Shown in pieces: positions 12,782 to 39,038 of a stretch of 64,000 nucleotides of DNA. Position 1 is the stretch's first letter. Each line of letters begins with the position of its first letter. The stretch comes from Corydoras sp. C115. Lineage: Eukaryota; Chordata; Actinopteri; Siluriformes; Callichthyidae. The stretch lies in NCBI GenBank assembly GCA_019802505.1, contig JAFMOC010000093.1, positions 186,001 to 250,000 of the forward strand. Reading direction: 5' to 3'. The notes beneath the pieces are model-generated. The model did no database searches, was not told where the DNA came from, and saw only the letters and a program-made list of their open reading frames with translations. Position numbers and translations under genes: made by a program.

Positions 12782-13395
12782 GGTCCTTTTATACCATAAA
12801 AATACACTATACAACTTTCACTGCCCGTCACTCGATTTCTGTCTTTACTGGCAGGTCATACAATTAGATGCTAAAGCAATACAGAGTATTTTGTACCAAA
12901 ATACTTATGTACATACATCTTATATACAAACAATCTACAAAAATAGTTCATAGCCTGATTATATTAAATCCTTTTGTCATAAACTTTTCTATTTGTAATC
13001 CATAACGGATTGTGTTGCAAATCATGAGGTATAAACAGACAAGTCAGAAAAGCGACTGGTTAAAATAGTAATACACTGAATAAACAGAATAAATAATCTA
13101 CCAAGGTTCAGAGTTTTGTCATTTACTTTGTTCAACAGCTGTAGCTCTGCCAACCGGCACAGCTATGAGAGATGGAACCTGATACCTGTCCTCAGATCAG
13201 ATCTAAATAGGAAGTTTGTACAGTCTGTACACCATTGTGCTCATTTTGATGGAACAACAAGGAGATTTGATTGTGTTGTTGCCAGCTCACAGCTCGAGAC
13301 GTCGCAGTAAAATGCTGCTTGTTCATACTTTGCTTGATCGCAGACGGTGTTTTTTGTGTTCAAGTTTATGTACAAAAGTGGAACAATGCTGAAGC

Positions 13396-27550
<14,155 letters not shown>

Positions 27551-27578
<28 letters not shown>

Positions 27579-27636
27579 CTGAGGGCTGGAGGAGTTCGTC
27601 AGAGCATTACAGTCAGACACAGCAGGCGATGAAGTC
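27551..27636 (-). CDS. TESK-like kinase first coding exon
   Basis: Acceptor cattag before 27636 and donor gtaagt after 27551. The exon holds about 58 nt of probable 5' UTR and then ATG at 27578-27576, encoding MNVNSLLKW. The reading frame continues into exon 2 as SQIPKMCEVDVSSEPTSP. A three-codon upstream ORF (ATG CTC TGA) precedes the start in another frame. Confidence 0.65.
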
Positions 27637-28499
27637 CTAATGAAACAGCGGCACAAACAGACAGATGTGCAGCCAATGAGCATGAAGAAACACACACACA
27701 CACATACAATATACACATAGATCCACAATGCTGGACAAATAAACATACAGGCCACACAGACAATTCCATACAGAGTTATCTGACATGGAAACTGAGGGTG
27801 GAAGGAAAACAAACTCAAATGTACCATCTCTCACGTACGTTGCCAATAACCAAAGGTCTGATTGCGTTAACCAGGGTCAATCACGGGTGTATCAGTACTC
27901 GCTTGTGGAAGTTTGGGATTTTTGTTTTTACTCAAATAGGGCATTTAAGCAAATGTGGAGGCGTGCACATTTGCATATAATATATCCAACAGCAGTCTGA
28001 ACAGAATTGTGCTCAGTTTGTTCTAAAAACAGGTAGAGACACAACCCAAATGACTGAACGGAAGTTCCACAACGTACTAAATGACAGGACTGATCTTCAC
28101 TTTTCCCCAAATAAAGTTAAATAAAGATAGTTTTGCTGTTTTGATTTTAAGCTATAAGACTAATGTGTCCACAGACATTAGACCTTTCAGCATTTATTCA
28201 TGTAGGATGTGAGATTTTTCATTAAAACTTTTCTACAATTAACTTATTGCAGTTCAATAGAATGAACATTCAGGTCCACTCCAAGGAAAACAAAAATTAT
28301 TAATAAAATTATCTTTTAATACACATTTATGATTTGAGATTTCAGCGGCATGACACTGACAGCCCACCCCACGCTCCCCCAAAACCCACACGAAACACGT
28401 GTTTAAAGAACAATGTTACAACATAAAACATCACAGCAATGAAATACACACTGAAAACTTTAAGAAAAGACAACAGAGATGAAGGAAGTTCTCACTCAC

Positions 28500-28650
28500 T
28501 GTTTGGTAAACAGAAAGGATGAGGAGGAAGGCTGTGAGGGATCAGTCAGGGGGATGGAGAGACTTCACTCTGTGCCAGAACAACGTGTTTAAAGCAGGAA
28601 GAGACTGCAGGCAGTGTTGCTGTGAGCTAACTGCTCTCTCTCTCTCTCTC
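28500..28650 (-). other. Candidate non-coding first exon of the TESK-like kinase gene
   Basis: A GC-richer stretch ending in CCAAACA followed by gtgagtgag (donor at 28499). Read in the frame that would join the next exon, it contains a TGA and no later ATG, which fits a 5' UTR exon. A GA-rich tract (28627-28650) and a C run lie just upstream on the plus-strand map. The transcription start was not determined. Confidence 0.4.
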
Positions 28651-29233
28651 TAACTGCTCTCACTTACCCCCCCCCCCCTTTTGCGGAGGTGTGGTAGTTA
28701 AATATGCTCATGAATATGGAGGTTTGATGAGTTGTCATAGAAACCTGTGGTAGCTGGCATGGCGCTCAGTCGCCTCGTTGTTGCCAGATTCTCCTTTTTG
28801 ATGCAGAATCATACAGCTGTTGAGTAAACAGTCTGGAGCCCACTTTGTTCTTATAGCTTCTGTCGTTACAGGTTGATTCATGTTAGAACTACAGAGCATT
28901 TATTACATAAATAAACTAGATAGTAAATTAACATTTAACAGCAAAATGAATTGTAAAAAAGTCATTTCACACACACACAAGGAGTTATTAGTTAATAAAC
29001 ACTGTGTCCACCCACTGTGCACTCGATTAGACACATCTCCCTCATTACTCCACCTTGTAAAGATGTAAAATCAGAGACAGTAGCTCATCCTGACACACAC
29101 ACAGCCATAATGATGATTCACCAGGCTATTTCTGTTAGCTCACAACGGTCTCTAAACCGTGAAAATGTACTGTTAGTGTTTCAGTCTTTATTATACAAAT
29201 GCATTCATATTATATCTTAACTGATTAATTCCA

Positions 29234-29430
29234 TATTAGAATCGCAGTCCTATGCCCATCCACGGAAGGACGTTTCAGGCACCGGCAGATAAACCAAGGA
29301 CTGGACGCCACTCAGACAGACTCACACACACTCACTCATTTACTCACACACACTATATAGGGGCAATTAAGGGCAGCCATTTCACACCAAATCCATGTTT
29401 TTGGACTGTGGGAGGAAACCAGAGAACCTT
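29234..29430 (-). repeat. Old truncated SINE copy
   Basis: Diverged body sequence (TATGCCCATCC, GACGTTTCAGGC, TTTTTGGACTGTGGGAGGAA) that stops after GGAAACCAGAGAACC. It lacks the head and has no visible duplication. Confidence 0.75.
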
Positions 29431-30869
29431 TTAGCAGTTACAGAAATAACTAGTTACCTTTAAATGAATGTTTTCACACAATAGATAATATTATATGCAT
29501 TTAATTCAACACACTATTAAGGACCAAGTTGTTTTCAAGCATTTAAAAAAATAATAAATTTAAAAGTACAGGACAGGGCCTATACATTTTTTTTTGGGGG
29601 GGGAGGGAGGTAGCTCAAAAACTATAGAAGGAAATAGGTTGGGAGAGAAAGGGCATTGAAGAACAGAAATTTGGCTTTGGCATTAATAGTATAATAAGCA
29701 ATACTGCCATCTTGTGTTAAATGTCTGAAATTACTTTTCTTCTTTATTAAATAATAAAAAGTACTCCAAAGTAATCTAAAAAGGACACGGATACAGTATT
29801 TTTTGTTGGCTATGTGTGTTGGGAAGGGGGGGGGGAGTAAATGTGAGCTTTTAACCATTTTCTCGCTTTCATAAATTGATGGTTTAATGAAAAAATACTA
29901 AATAAATATGTATGCATTATGATCGAACACACACAATAATCCAAACGTTAATATTGTACAGCAGCTGTATTTTAAAAAACACATTCCTTTTTAAAATTTA
30001 AACCAACTTACATTTTATCTGATTCATTAAATGTGTGTAAGGTGTTTGGTTGCTGAAAAACATATTTTAATTTGTATATATAAAAATATTTATACATATA
30101 CAGAGTATATTTATACTTCTAGTTAGTTGAAACAGTGCATTGTCTCAGATCTGCTTTCTAAGCCAGAACCTTGTGCAAGCTAAGCAAAAAAAGTGCAAGT
30201 TAAAGAAATCCTCAATGATATTTGTTTTCATAGTAAAAAACCTTCTCTAGTGGATGTTGAGTAAAACAATAATAATGTATAGATTACGTATGTCCACCTT
30301 AATGTTTAAAGTGAGGCATCACACATTTTTCACACTGCAGACATGTTAAATAGTTAAATGGCTGGTTTTAATTACCAGACCATGGTATTTTTACAACGCA
30401 CAGTTTAAAAAGCCTTCCTTTCTGTATGCTTTGGTTGCTTTTGTGACCACAGTAATAAAACAAATGATAAAGTATACATTTCTTTAATAAAGCTGATCTG
30501 ATCAGGTAGATTAAGCTCTAATTAATCCTGATACAAATCTTTGAGATCTTCAAATTTCCAACCATATTTATTTATTTATTTTTATAACACCATTTATTTT
30601 TTAACTGTGACCCTTTAAAGCTTCAATGTCGTCTACTTGTATATGTCTAAAATGATATGATACCTAACAAATACTAATGAACATTATCCACCATACTCTT
30701 AAGCAGACCTATACTGAATAAAAGTCTTCTTCCAGTTTGTTGCAATTACTGATTTTGATGTGCCAGATAATGAAGTTTTCTTATACATGTACTATTTTGG
30801 TACAGTTGTTTTATATTTTAATAGTAGGTTTTAAAAACTTGAATTTATTAAACATGCTGTACTTGAATG

Positions 30870-30985
30870 GGTGGCGTGGTGGTGGCATACTGAGTTAGAT
30901 TTCCAGAATGTGGAAGCAAAATTGTTTTCAATGTGGATTCCACATACATAACCCAGAGCCCGTGTGAGTTTCCTCTGGGATATAA
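30870..30985 (+). repeat. Diverged SINE-like remnant
   Basis: GGGTGGCGTGGTGGTGGCAT followed by a degraded body ending GTGTGAGTTTCCTCTGGGA. Resembles the SINE head and body with deletions. A similar head-only fragment is at about 26186-26220 (GACATGGTGGCGTAGAGGTT), and a body fragment is at about 51755-51850. Confidence 0.45.
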
Positions 30986-31966
30986 AGATTGTGCCCACTT
31001 TATAATGAAATGCTGCTAAGCAAATAAAAATGATATAATGTATATATAAGAAATAAGGTATCTTAGTCAGTTGCTTAGCAGCATGGCATTATGATGTTGG
31101 TAGAATAGGTAAATTGTAAATTGATTGGTGTTGTGCATATCACTGCAGTCATAATGACAGTCACAAGTCCAGATCAGGAGCCAGGATGACTCAAGGCAGA
31201 AATGTGGTGTAAAACTGTGCCATTTTGAATACTCAAACAGTCCCGCTCTGTCTAGTCTTAACGGAAACAGCTGGAAGAAAAAGCTGTACTTTAACCCTAT
31301 TTATAAAATACAATAAATGTGATAACTAAGATAAACTGCATGTGGGCCAAAAGAACAACATTCTATCTCATTTTGTTTTTGATGTAACGGAACCATTTAC
31401 AGTTGTATTAAGAGGGCGATCACATTATTTGCAAATAATAGTAAAGTACATTGATTTTGCAGTTAACTTACAGAAAGGTTTGAACATAAAACATTTCAAG
31501 TACAAAACAAAATGCATTATTACAAAACCCTTACAGATCAAAAAGTTCGGGAGTTTGTCCATGAAAGGCACTTAAAGCAGGATTTTTCCTAGAATTATGG
31601 GTCCAAGCAGAACTTTCCATAACAAAAATAAATGAGGTTTTCCAAATTCCACCTCTATCATAGTCTGAGGTAAATAGAAATGTTCAGAACCCGATACAAT
31701 TACTTCTGTGTACATTCTTCTCGTTTACGTCATTAGATCCTCCACATGATGAGGTCACATAACAGACATCTGAAGGTGGTCTATGCCGGCCATATCACAT
31801 TTTGGTCTGTCTTACTTCTTCACAAATAACCATTAAAGTATTATAATAGTAATGTCATAGTACAACAGCAATGCTACATGAATCCAATAAAGAACAGAAC
31901 AGCACTGCACACAGAAGAAAAAATGTATTTATTTACAACTGCAAATTTTTATATATCTATGAGGCG

Positions 31967-32926
31967 TCAGGTGAACCAGCATGAATAAGGGGAAGACTGA
32001 AAATCAGTCCATGTTTGTATTAATTCTGCAGGTGTAAAATCCATGATGAGGATACGTCTCGCATAAGCACACTTCTCGTACTCTAAATGACGGCTCTCGA
32101 AAAGGTTCCTGTAAGGCAAAAGTTTCCAGGCATAAGCTGGTCTAATGCCAAGGTAATGCAGACACAACCCCACATAAAGATCCTCCAAGGGGATGAGACG
32201 CACAAATCGGGAGGCTTGTAAGATCTTCTCGGCCAGATCAATAGAGAAAATGTATCCAGCACCAGAAGTGTAGGGTGGAAACCAATTCTCTGGATACAGT
32301 TCCTCCGACAGGTACCACTTGCTACCCTTCATCCGTCGGGGACGTCCATTCCTGATTAGTGACCCCGTGATGTAGTCTTTCTTATAAGCTTGGCTTTGGA
32401 GGTACTGCACAAGGAAGGGGACGTTGAGAAAAACATCAGAGTCAATCTTCATCCCATATTGGGTGGATGAGCAATAAGTAGTTAGCCAGTTCATAATCAT
32501 CATGGTTTTAATAGTCAGATTGTTATAGGAATCCAAAAAATCCATTTGTACAATGTCTCCATGTGTTTGGCTCTCGGCGAGAAGATCCTCCTGAAGCTTT
32601 GGGTTGTTCTCTGATGGTTTTCCAATGAAGAACACCCTGGCAATGTCCACCTGGGGTACTAAATTGAACTGACCCCATGTCACCCTGATGGCATCCCTGA
32701 CTTCTCTGTTCTGAAGAGTCACTGGTATCATCAGAACCAGAAAAGGTTTTCTATTCAGGCAAAGCTCTGGTTGGTTCAGCACATATTTATAAGTTTCTGG
32801 TGAGATGAGCAGGTACTGTTCCTCTGGTATGGGATCATGTTGTTTAGGCGGCGGTTTATTTATCGATAAATACACTAATAATGTAAAGATAGCGGCGAAA
32901 ACCAAGCACTTTAACAGCTTTTTCAT
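31967..32926 (-). CDS. Beta-1,3-galactosyltransferase-like enzyme (GT31), intronless
   Basis: A 319-residue type II membrane protein predicted to act in the Golgi, adding galactose (or GlcNAc) in beta-1,3 linkage to glycan acceptors. The N-terminal signal anchor is at about residues 5-21 (LKCLVFAAIFTLLVYLS). GT31 motifs in order: RDAIRVTWG (78-85), RVFFIG (97-102), DSYNNLTIKT (132-141), the metal-binding DxD as IDSDVFLN (161-168), PPYTSGAGYI (217-226) and EDLYVG (248-253). One N-glycosylation sequon, NLT, is at 136. Length and motif set fit the B3GALT1/2/5 class, but the paralogue cannot be fixed by eye, so no symbol is given. A single coding exon is normal for this family. It lies about 2.9 kb downstream of the tnc stop, in the same orientation. 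A minus-strand AATAAA follows about 35 nt after the stop (31928-31933). Confidence 0.92.
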   Translation of the reverse strand: MKKLLKCLVFAAIFTLLVYLSINKPPPKQHDPIPEEQYLLISPETYKYVLNQPELCLNRKPFLVLMIPVTLQNREVRDAIRVTWGQFNLVPQVDIARVFFIGKPSENNPKLQEDLLAESQTHGDIVQMDFLDSYNNLTIKTMMIMNWLTTYCSSTQYGMKIDSDVFLNVPFLVQYLQSQAYKKDYITGSLIRNGRPRRMKGSKWYLSEELYPENWFPPYTSGAGYIFSIDLAEKILQASRFVRLIPLEDLYVGLCLHYLGIRPAYAWKLLPYRNLFESRHLEYEKCAYARRILIMDFTPAELIQTWTDFQSSPYSCWFT

Positions 32927-33085
32927 AGTTCACCTGTTCAGCGTCGACACAGTGCACAAGTGAAAGCTCCGGCGTCACGTCCCACGCTAGTCCACGGGTG
33001 TTTTTAATTCCACGCTGGTTCGGAGTCATGTGTGATTAAAACGAAGCTCAATCCGGAGGTTTGGCTTTATTGTAGGAAAAAGAAC

Positions 33086-33157
33086 CCCCCCCGCAACGTT
33101 CTCCACCCCCCCACCTGCAACGTTCTCCACCCCCCCACCTGCAACGTTCTCCACCCA
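33086..33157. repeat. Minisatellite upstream of the b3galt-like gene
   Basis: Three copies of a unit of about 25 bp containing CAACGTTCTCCACCCCCCC, located 160-230 bp upstream of the b3galt-like start codon. The G/C-rich strand asymmetry and AACGTT cores may lie within its promoter, but this is unproven. Confidence 0.9.
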
Positions 33158-33207
33158 GCCCCGCCCCTTCTCATGTCTTCCGGAAGGAAGATTCAACAAG
33201 TCAGGTT

Positions 33208-33332
33208 AAAGCTTTTAAGCCCCACTACATTAATATCACTGCCCTTTTTAAATGTTTTTTCTTTTTAAAGTGGCTTAAAATGATCCTAAACACCATAAAA
33301 CATTACTTCAAATACACATCAACAGTTTGCTG
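33208..33332 (+). repeat. Source-like copy of the segment inside the chimeric SINE
   Basis: Runs from AAAGCTTTTAAGCCCCA to AACAGTTTGCTGC. It matches 33832-33957 with roughly a dozen scattered differences by eye. It lies about 280 bp upstream of the b3galt-like start codon, outside any gene. Confidence 0.85.
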
Positions 33333-33462
33333 CTGAACAATACAGTCATATAAACACCTGCTACTTTAATACAGCCCATTGGACTTTGTAGTTTTGTAAT
33401 TGCAGACTGGAATACTGCCACAGAGCAGGTGTTTTTTATTTTCTGGGTGATCTTTAGCACTG

Positions 33463-34011
33463 CGGGCGGCACGGTGGCTTAGTGGTTAGCACGTTCTCCT
33501 CTCAGCACTAGGGATTCCCGGTTCGAATCCCCATCTGGGTAGAATTTCCATGTTCTCCCCGTGGGTTTCCTCTGGGTTCCCTCCGGGTTCTCCGGTTTCC
33601 TCCCACAGTCCAAAAACATGGATCAAGTCAATTGAGTTCTCCAAATTGCCCCATATGGAGTGTGTTTGTGTGCGTGTCTGTGTGAGTGAGTGTGTGCCCA
33701 GCGATGGATTGGCGCCCTGTCCTGGGTGTATCTGCCCAGCGCCCGAAACATTCTCCCCTGGATGGGCATGGGGAACCCCACCGCGACCCTAATATAGGAT
33801 AAAGCGGAAGACAATGGATGGATGGTTACACAAAGCTTTTAAGCCCCAGTACGTTAATGTCACTGCACTTTTTTAAATGTTTTTTTTTTTAGAGTGGCTT
33901 AAAATGATCCCAAACACCATAAAACATTACTTCAAATACACAGCAACAGTTCGCAGCGACCCTAATATAGGATAAAGCGGAAGATAATGAATGAATGAAT
34001 GAATGAATGAA
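33463..34011 (+). repeat. Chimeric SINE insertion carrying a copy of nearby DNA
   Basis: One pair of 11-bp direct repeats, CTTTAGCACTG (33452-33462 and 34012-34022), encloses three parts: a full SINE (33463 to about 33825), a 126-bp segment (33832-33957) that closely matches 33208-33332 just upstream, and a second SINE 3' end (about 33954-34011, GCGACCCTAATATAGGATAA then GAATGAATG repeats). Confidence 0.85.
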
Positions 34012-34022
34012 CTTTAGCACTG

Positions 34023-34260
34023 TTGTGGGACCAATGTGTTGGTGGTGTTAGTTTTTGTTGCTCAGACTGACATCTCATTGACACTGCTGGACTGACAATA
34101 ATCCACCAAGATTGAACAGAGTGAACAGAGTGTAAAAACTACTGTACAGATCTACAGTAGCAGCACAACATACTACTACACAGCATTGATGAGAATCTTC
34201 CACCACCCAAATAATGCTTGTGTTGTGATATGACAATTAGAGAAGAGAGTAATGAAGAGG
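34023..34260 (+). repeat. Dispersed repeat split by the chimeric SINE
   Basis: Blocks such as GACTGACAATAATCCACCA and GAATCTTCCACCACCC resemble the repeat at 44380-44900. Its left part continues at about 33378-33462 (GGACTTTGTAGTTTTGTAAT), so the SINE at 33463-34011 landed inside this older repeat. Confidence 0.55.
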
Positions 34261-34599
34261 ACTAACGAATGGACTACATGTTCTATATAAATATATACAC
34301 ACAGTTTAGTTATACACTCTGCTCATTGTTTATAATATTAAATGACAAATTGTCCAATTATTGAAATGAGGCCAAACACCTGTATATGAGTTCATAATTT
34401 TTCACCTGGTCGACAATCACTTCATCATCATCCCCTAATAACTAATTTCTGATTAAAGTTAATTAAATATTTTAAAGGTATAAAATAAAAACTTTATTTT
34501 TCCAGAAACACATATTATTTACAAATAAAATAATAATAGATATGTTGTATGTGTAAGGTGACCATACATGCACAAAAAAGACAAGTCAGACTGATTAAT

Positions 34600-34693
34600 C
34601 ACTGTATTGTCTTCTTTTAAACAAAATCCATTTTATTGTAATATGGGTTACAGAGAAACACCTGTTGTTCACCCAATTAAAAAAAACCTGACT

Positions 34694-34731
<38 letters not shown>

Positions 34732-35800
34732 AACATATTCAAATATCAAACAAAGAGAATTTAATTTACACAGGTTTTCCATAGGGTCAGTGGTTTAGTC
34801 AATAGCTGCAAAGGTGTTGGGGAGGGGGAACACTCACTCTGTATATTAATTCATTTTGTGTACAATACCTTTTTTATATAAATGTACAATGTTGATTACA
34901 AAATGATAGTGGCCATTGAAAAGTATTGATGCACAACCTGTTGCACAAGGTATTTTTATGGCTCTGTTTTATTATAATGTGCTTATATTATGTGCCAATA
35001 TGAATTTGCTTACATCAGCCAGTACTGATGTAGGTGCTGCTTTAATTCTGTGTAAACAATTGGCAAAAATGAACATCAAATGAATTTCAAATAAATTTTG
35101 TTTTGTACTCTAGAGGCAGGACACAGCAAGATCACAAGTGTGGAATGAATTCAAATTCAAGGGAATTGATATGGAAATTCACCACACAGTTTAATAGGGT
35201 AAAATACTACAGTATAGTGTGTACTGTGGTGTTTACTGTGGATGAACACTGTAAAACAAATAATATGTTTGTATGGTATGTGCGTTACGTTAAAAATGTG
35301 CCAAAACTCCTCTTAGCTGTTCACTGGGTATGATGGGGATGAATCAACACAGGGAGACTAAAGAATGGACGACAGAGAAACTGTAGAAATCCATGAATAG
35401 GCACAAAACACTGAAGAAGACCACACACACATACATTCTGCCCACATTCCACAAACCAAACATGAACTACCAAGAACCAAAGTTAGTGATATTTACTTCC
35501 ATTTTGAACTGCAACTCAGAGCCACCCCTCTCAGCTGTATGGGACAGATTGATGTGGAGGGGCTTGTGATGGCAGTCTTTGGTGTGTGTGATTGAACATA
35601 TAAACTCAGTGCTGGAGAATAATTCAGGGCACTGATGCCACAAGAATAGTGACTCAGAGTTGACATTGAAATTGGGTTATTATGAGAGAAGACGAGAAAT
35701 GGAAAAGAGAGAGTTAGGATTCTGCTTTGGTAGCTGAAAGGTTGAATTGATGCAGAAAGGGCAGATGAGGAAAGAAATGGGATGCATCTTTTGTTTTAGT
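34600..35800 (-). other. Probable tnc 3' UTR and downstream flank
   Basis: No gene-like ORF lies between the tnc stop and 34600. Minus-strand AATAAA matches occur at about 34968-34973 and 34631-34636, giving possible 3' UTR lengths of roughly 0.8 or 1.2 kb. A (CAGA)n tract of about 36 bp sits near 34695-34730. Which poly(A) site is used cannot be told from the sequence. Confidence 0.4.
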
Positions 35801-38300
35801 TTATGAACGTTTTCTTCTTCCCTCAAAGTTTCTGAAGTTCGACGGCCTAATCTTCATCTCAGCAAACTCAATAGAGTGTTCGTGACCCTTCCAGTGGAAC
35901 CAGTTTACACCCTGGAAAAAGCATTAGGTAATTAATGTAGACATAGCAATCAAACATAGATCATCGACATTAGTCCAACCAAACCTACAAGGCATGCCTT
36001 TGGAAATGTTCTTCAGAATGTGCCTGTCTTTTTTTTTTAAATAACTGACCACCCACATATTAGATCTGCAGATCTGCCAGCACTGAATTTCCTTTATATA
36101 GTCATGTCAGGGGTTTGGGGTTTGTAGGAATAAGTGAAGGGTGGAACATTAAAGCAACCACCACATCTTAAAAAGAAATCAAAAAGGCAGCCTCAGAATA
36201 AAACATGGTTTCTGTCTTTGTAAAAGAAAAACCAAACGTTCTAATGCATAGAATGCTTTTTGTAATTTTTTTGTTATTCTTTTGTTATTTAGTCACATTA
36301 TATGGACAAAAGTATCAGGACACCTACACATTGTACCTATTTTTATGACATTCCAATTTTGCAAAAAAATCAGCTGCCATTCTGCTGCAAATCTTTTTTC
36401 AAGTGTGTCAACCTCATTGACTTAATCAGGGTCAGATAGTGGACATTAAATTTATCCATATAATGGATTTCCTTTAATGGAATGAATGATTTTTATAAGT
36501 ATTAAATAATACTAAGTATTGTTCTTGTAGCGTGGGATACCTTGCTGTGGCTGTTGTCCCCATAACGTCCCATGATGTTGACACGGTGACAATTCTTGTA
36601 CCAGAATGCTCCCTTGTATGACAAGGCACAGTTGGTGACAGCTATGTCATTGTCATTATCGTATGTTGAAAAAGGTCGGCCGTTGTGGTACGTCATTGAA
36701 TCACCTGAGAAAGTTAAAGACAGCACAATTAGTTTGTTTGCAACTTTCTACACCGATCGTAATTAATAGACTCCTGACAGTAAACATTTCTTGGTTTTTA
36801 CCTGCGGTGCCGCTGTAGCCTCCAACATGCACCTTATACCGGCTACGTGGCTCGGACACAGAAAACTTGTCATACTGAGCGTAGGCCGACTCGCCCTTAT
36901 CTCTGAGATCCACTCGCAGCTCATACTGACCCAGAGAAGTAATTTTATGCAGATTTGAGAGACCTAAATAATGGAACGAGAAGAAAGACACATTTTAAAA
37001 CACTGAGCAACAGCGGTGCAACACACTTACACACCACCACATCGGTGTCAGTGCAGTGCTAAGAATCTTTTAATGCCTGAATAGTGATGGGGGTCCTGAT
37101 CGTTAGAGAACAGAGTATAGGCAACTAATGAAGTAGGTAAAAAATGGACTACAGTATGTAATTGTAAAACTACAAAGTGCATCCATTTTTTAAGTGGAAC
37201 TGATTAAATGCACAATGAGTTTCTAAGCGGCGGCACGGTGGCTTAGTGGTTCGCCTCTTAGCGCTAGGGATTCCTGGGTCGAATCCCCATCTGGGTGGAG
37301 TTTCCTTGTTCTCCCCGTGTCCGCGTGGGTTTCCTCTGGGTTCTCCGGTTTCCTCCCACAGTCCAAAAACATGGATCAAGTCAATTGAGTTCTCCAAATT
37401 GCCCCATATAGAGTGTGTATGTGTGTCTGTGTGAGTCAGTGAGTGTGTGCCCAGCGATAGCTTGGCGCCCTGTCCTGGGTGTATCTGCCCAGCGCCCGAA
37501 ACGTTCTCCCCTGGATGGGCATGGGGAACCTCCCTGCGACCCTAATATAGGATAAAGTGGAAGATAATGAATGGATGGATGGAGTTTCTAAGCGGTGATC
37601 TGTATCTGAAAAAATGGTCAATGAATGAAGTTTTTAACAGTATTGTCTTTCTACGTTTTGACCTGCAAGTTTACTTTGCATTAAATCCATTTGATTTATT
37701 CTTGTTAGATGCAAAATGTGCTATACTTTCCAAGAAATTATTTTTTCTTCATCAAAATATACATGATGTAAGTATTTGATACTTTGACTTTTTATTTGAT
37801 TTATTAGATAATGTGTCTGTTTTTCCGACTATAGCTACTGAATTGATTAATTTCAAGTTATAGTTACAGGTACAGAAACATTTAGTTGTGTTTTTATACC
37901 AAGCCAGAATTCATCATTCGTGTCCCCAAAGCCTGCAGTGTAGTTTCTCCAGTTCCGGAAAAAGTCTAATTTTCCACTTTGCCTCCTCACAAACACCTGC
38001 AAACAAATAGTACAATAGTGTGGACCCGCCTTACACTTCTTTGCATATGAAAATGAACTGTTCACACAATTTCACAGAAAGTGCATTATAAAAATGAGTG
38101 TGAGTATTGTGTGAGTTCAGCTTTTGTAAATGCAGGCAAGTCACGTACAATCCAGCCGCCTCCATCTGTGGTCATGTCACAGAAGACCTGCAGGGGTTGG
38201 CTCTCATCTCCACGTACGTAAATCGTATAGAGGCCTGAGGTGGTGTCCCCATTCAACAGAGCCTGCGAGCAGTCCTTCGGGTGTCGGTACAGCACACCAA
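35801..38300 (-). CDS. tnc: tnc fibrinogen-like C-terminal globe (five exons)
   Basis: Exons 38300-38149 (PKDCSQALLNGDTTSGLYTI, VFCDMTTDGGGWI), 37996-37900 (VFVRRQSGKLDFFRNW, DEFWLG), 36963-36802 (SNLHKITSLGQYELRVDLRD, FSVSEPRSRYKVHVGGYSG), 36704-36541 (MTYHNGRPFSTYDNDND, NCALSYKGAFWYKNCHRVN, MGRYGDNSHSK) and 35911-35801 (GVNWFHWKGHEHSIEFAEMK, stop TAA at 35801-35803). The paired cysteines and the calcium-site DNDND are present. A SINE and an L2-type LINE tail lie in the surrounding introns. Confidence 0.95.
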
Positions 38301-38985
38301 CTGATACACACACAGAAATGCAACTGAGAGCTGAAGGCTTTTTTTTTATTACAAGGAAATCAATATGAAAGTTTTTGTATATATGTAAATTAAATAGTTG
38401 TGTCCTGTTTATACTACAGCTAATTGAAATGCACATCAGTTGTCTTGTATTGTGTGTTGTATTGTACATTGTAAGTGTTGTATTGTACATTGTAAGTGTT
38501 GTATTGTACATTGTTCAGTAAAAAAATACTGCAATTCATAATAAAAAATCTGGTTATTCCATTGTAATATTTCAATTTATCATATAATAAAAAAATGGCA
38601 GTTTATATTTTTCACACTCCAGCACGTACCATGTGCTCTTCTGATGCTAATCTTCTGTCAGTCAGCATCAGAACCAAGCACCGAACCTGGAGTGATAGAG
38701 CCTTTTCTGTTGTTGCCCCCTCACTTTGGAATGCTCTTCCTAAAACATTACGCGACACCTCCCATCTGTCTAATTTTAAATCACTTCTTAAAACCCATCT
38801 GTTTCGGATCGCTTTTAACCTCTAATTTAATCAGCTATTTTATTTGTTTCTGCATTTTAATTTAGCTTTTTCTTATTTTATAACTGCATTAATGTTTAAT
38901 ATGTCTTGCGTGTTTTAATGTTATACTGCTTTATTTGTTTTGTAAAGTGTTTTTGAGGTCCCTAAAAGCGCTATATAAATAAAAT

Positions 38986-39038
<53 letters not shown>

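Larger units (their letters stand above)
28660..31960. other. Intergenic DNA between TESK-like and b3galt-like genes
   Basis: No supported gene. It contains an old SINE fragment (29234-29430), a degenerate SINE-like piece (30870-30985), G runs near 29596 and 29829, and otherwise AT-rich sequence. The upstream region of the kinase gene should lie at its left edge. Confidence 0.6.

Noticed and set aside
27640..27846. Hydrophobic cysteine-rich minus ORF upstream of the first kinase exon, suggesting a transmembrane kinase
   Set aside because: A consensus acceptor (tttcattag) separates it from the exon, and its CVCVC run comes from a (CA)n tract. Nothing supports translation.
38330..38511. N-terminal extension (MYNTTLT repeats) of the minus ORF containing the first fibrinogen exon
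   Set aside because: It lies upstream of a good acceptor (gtgtatcag before 38300) and derives from a 20-bp minisatellite in the intron.
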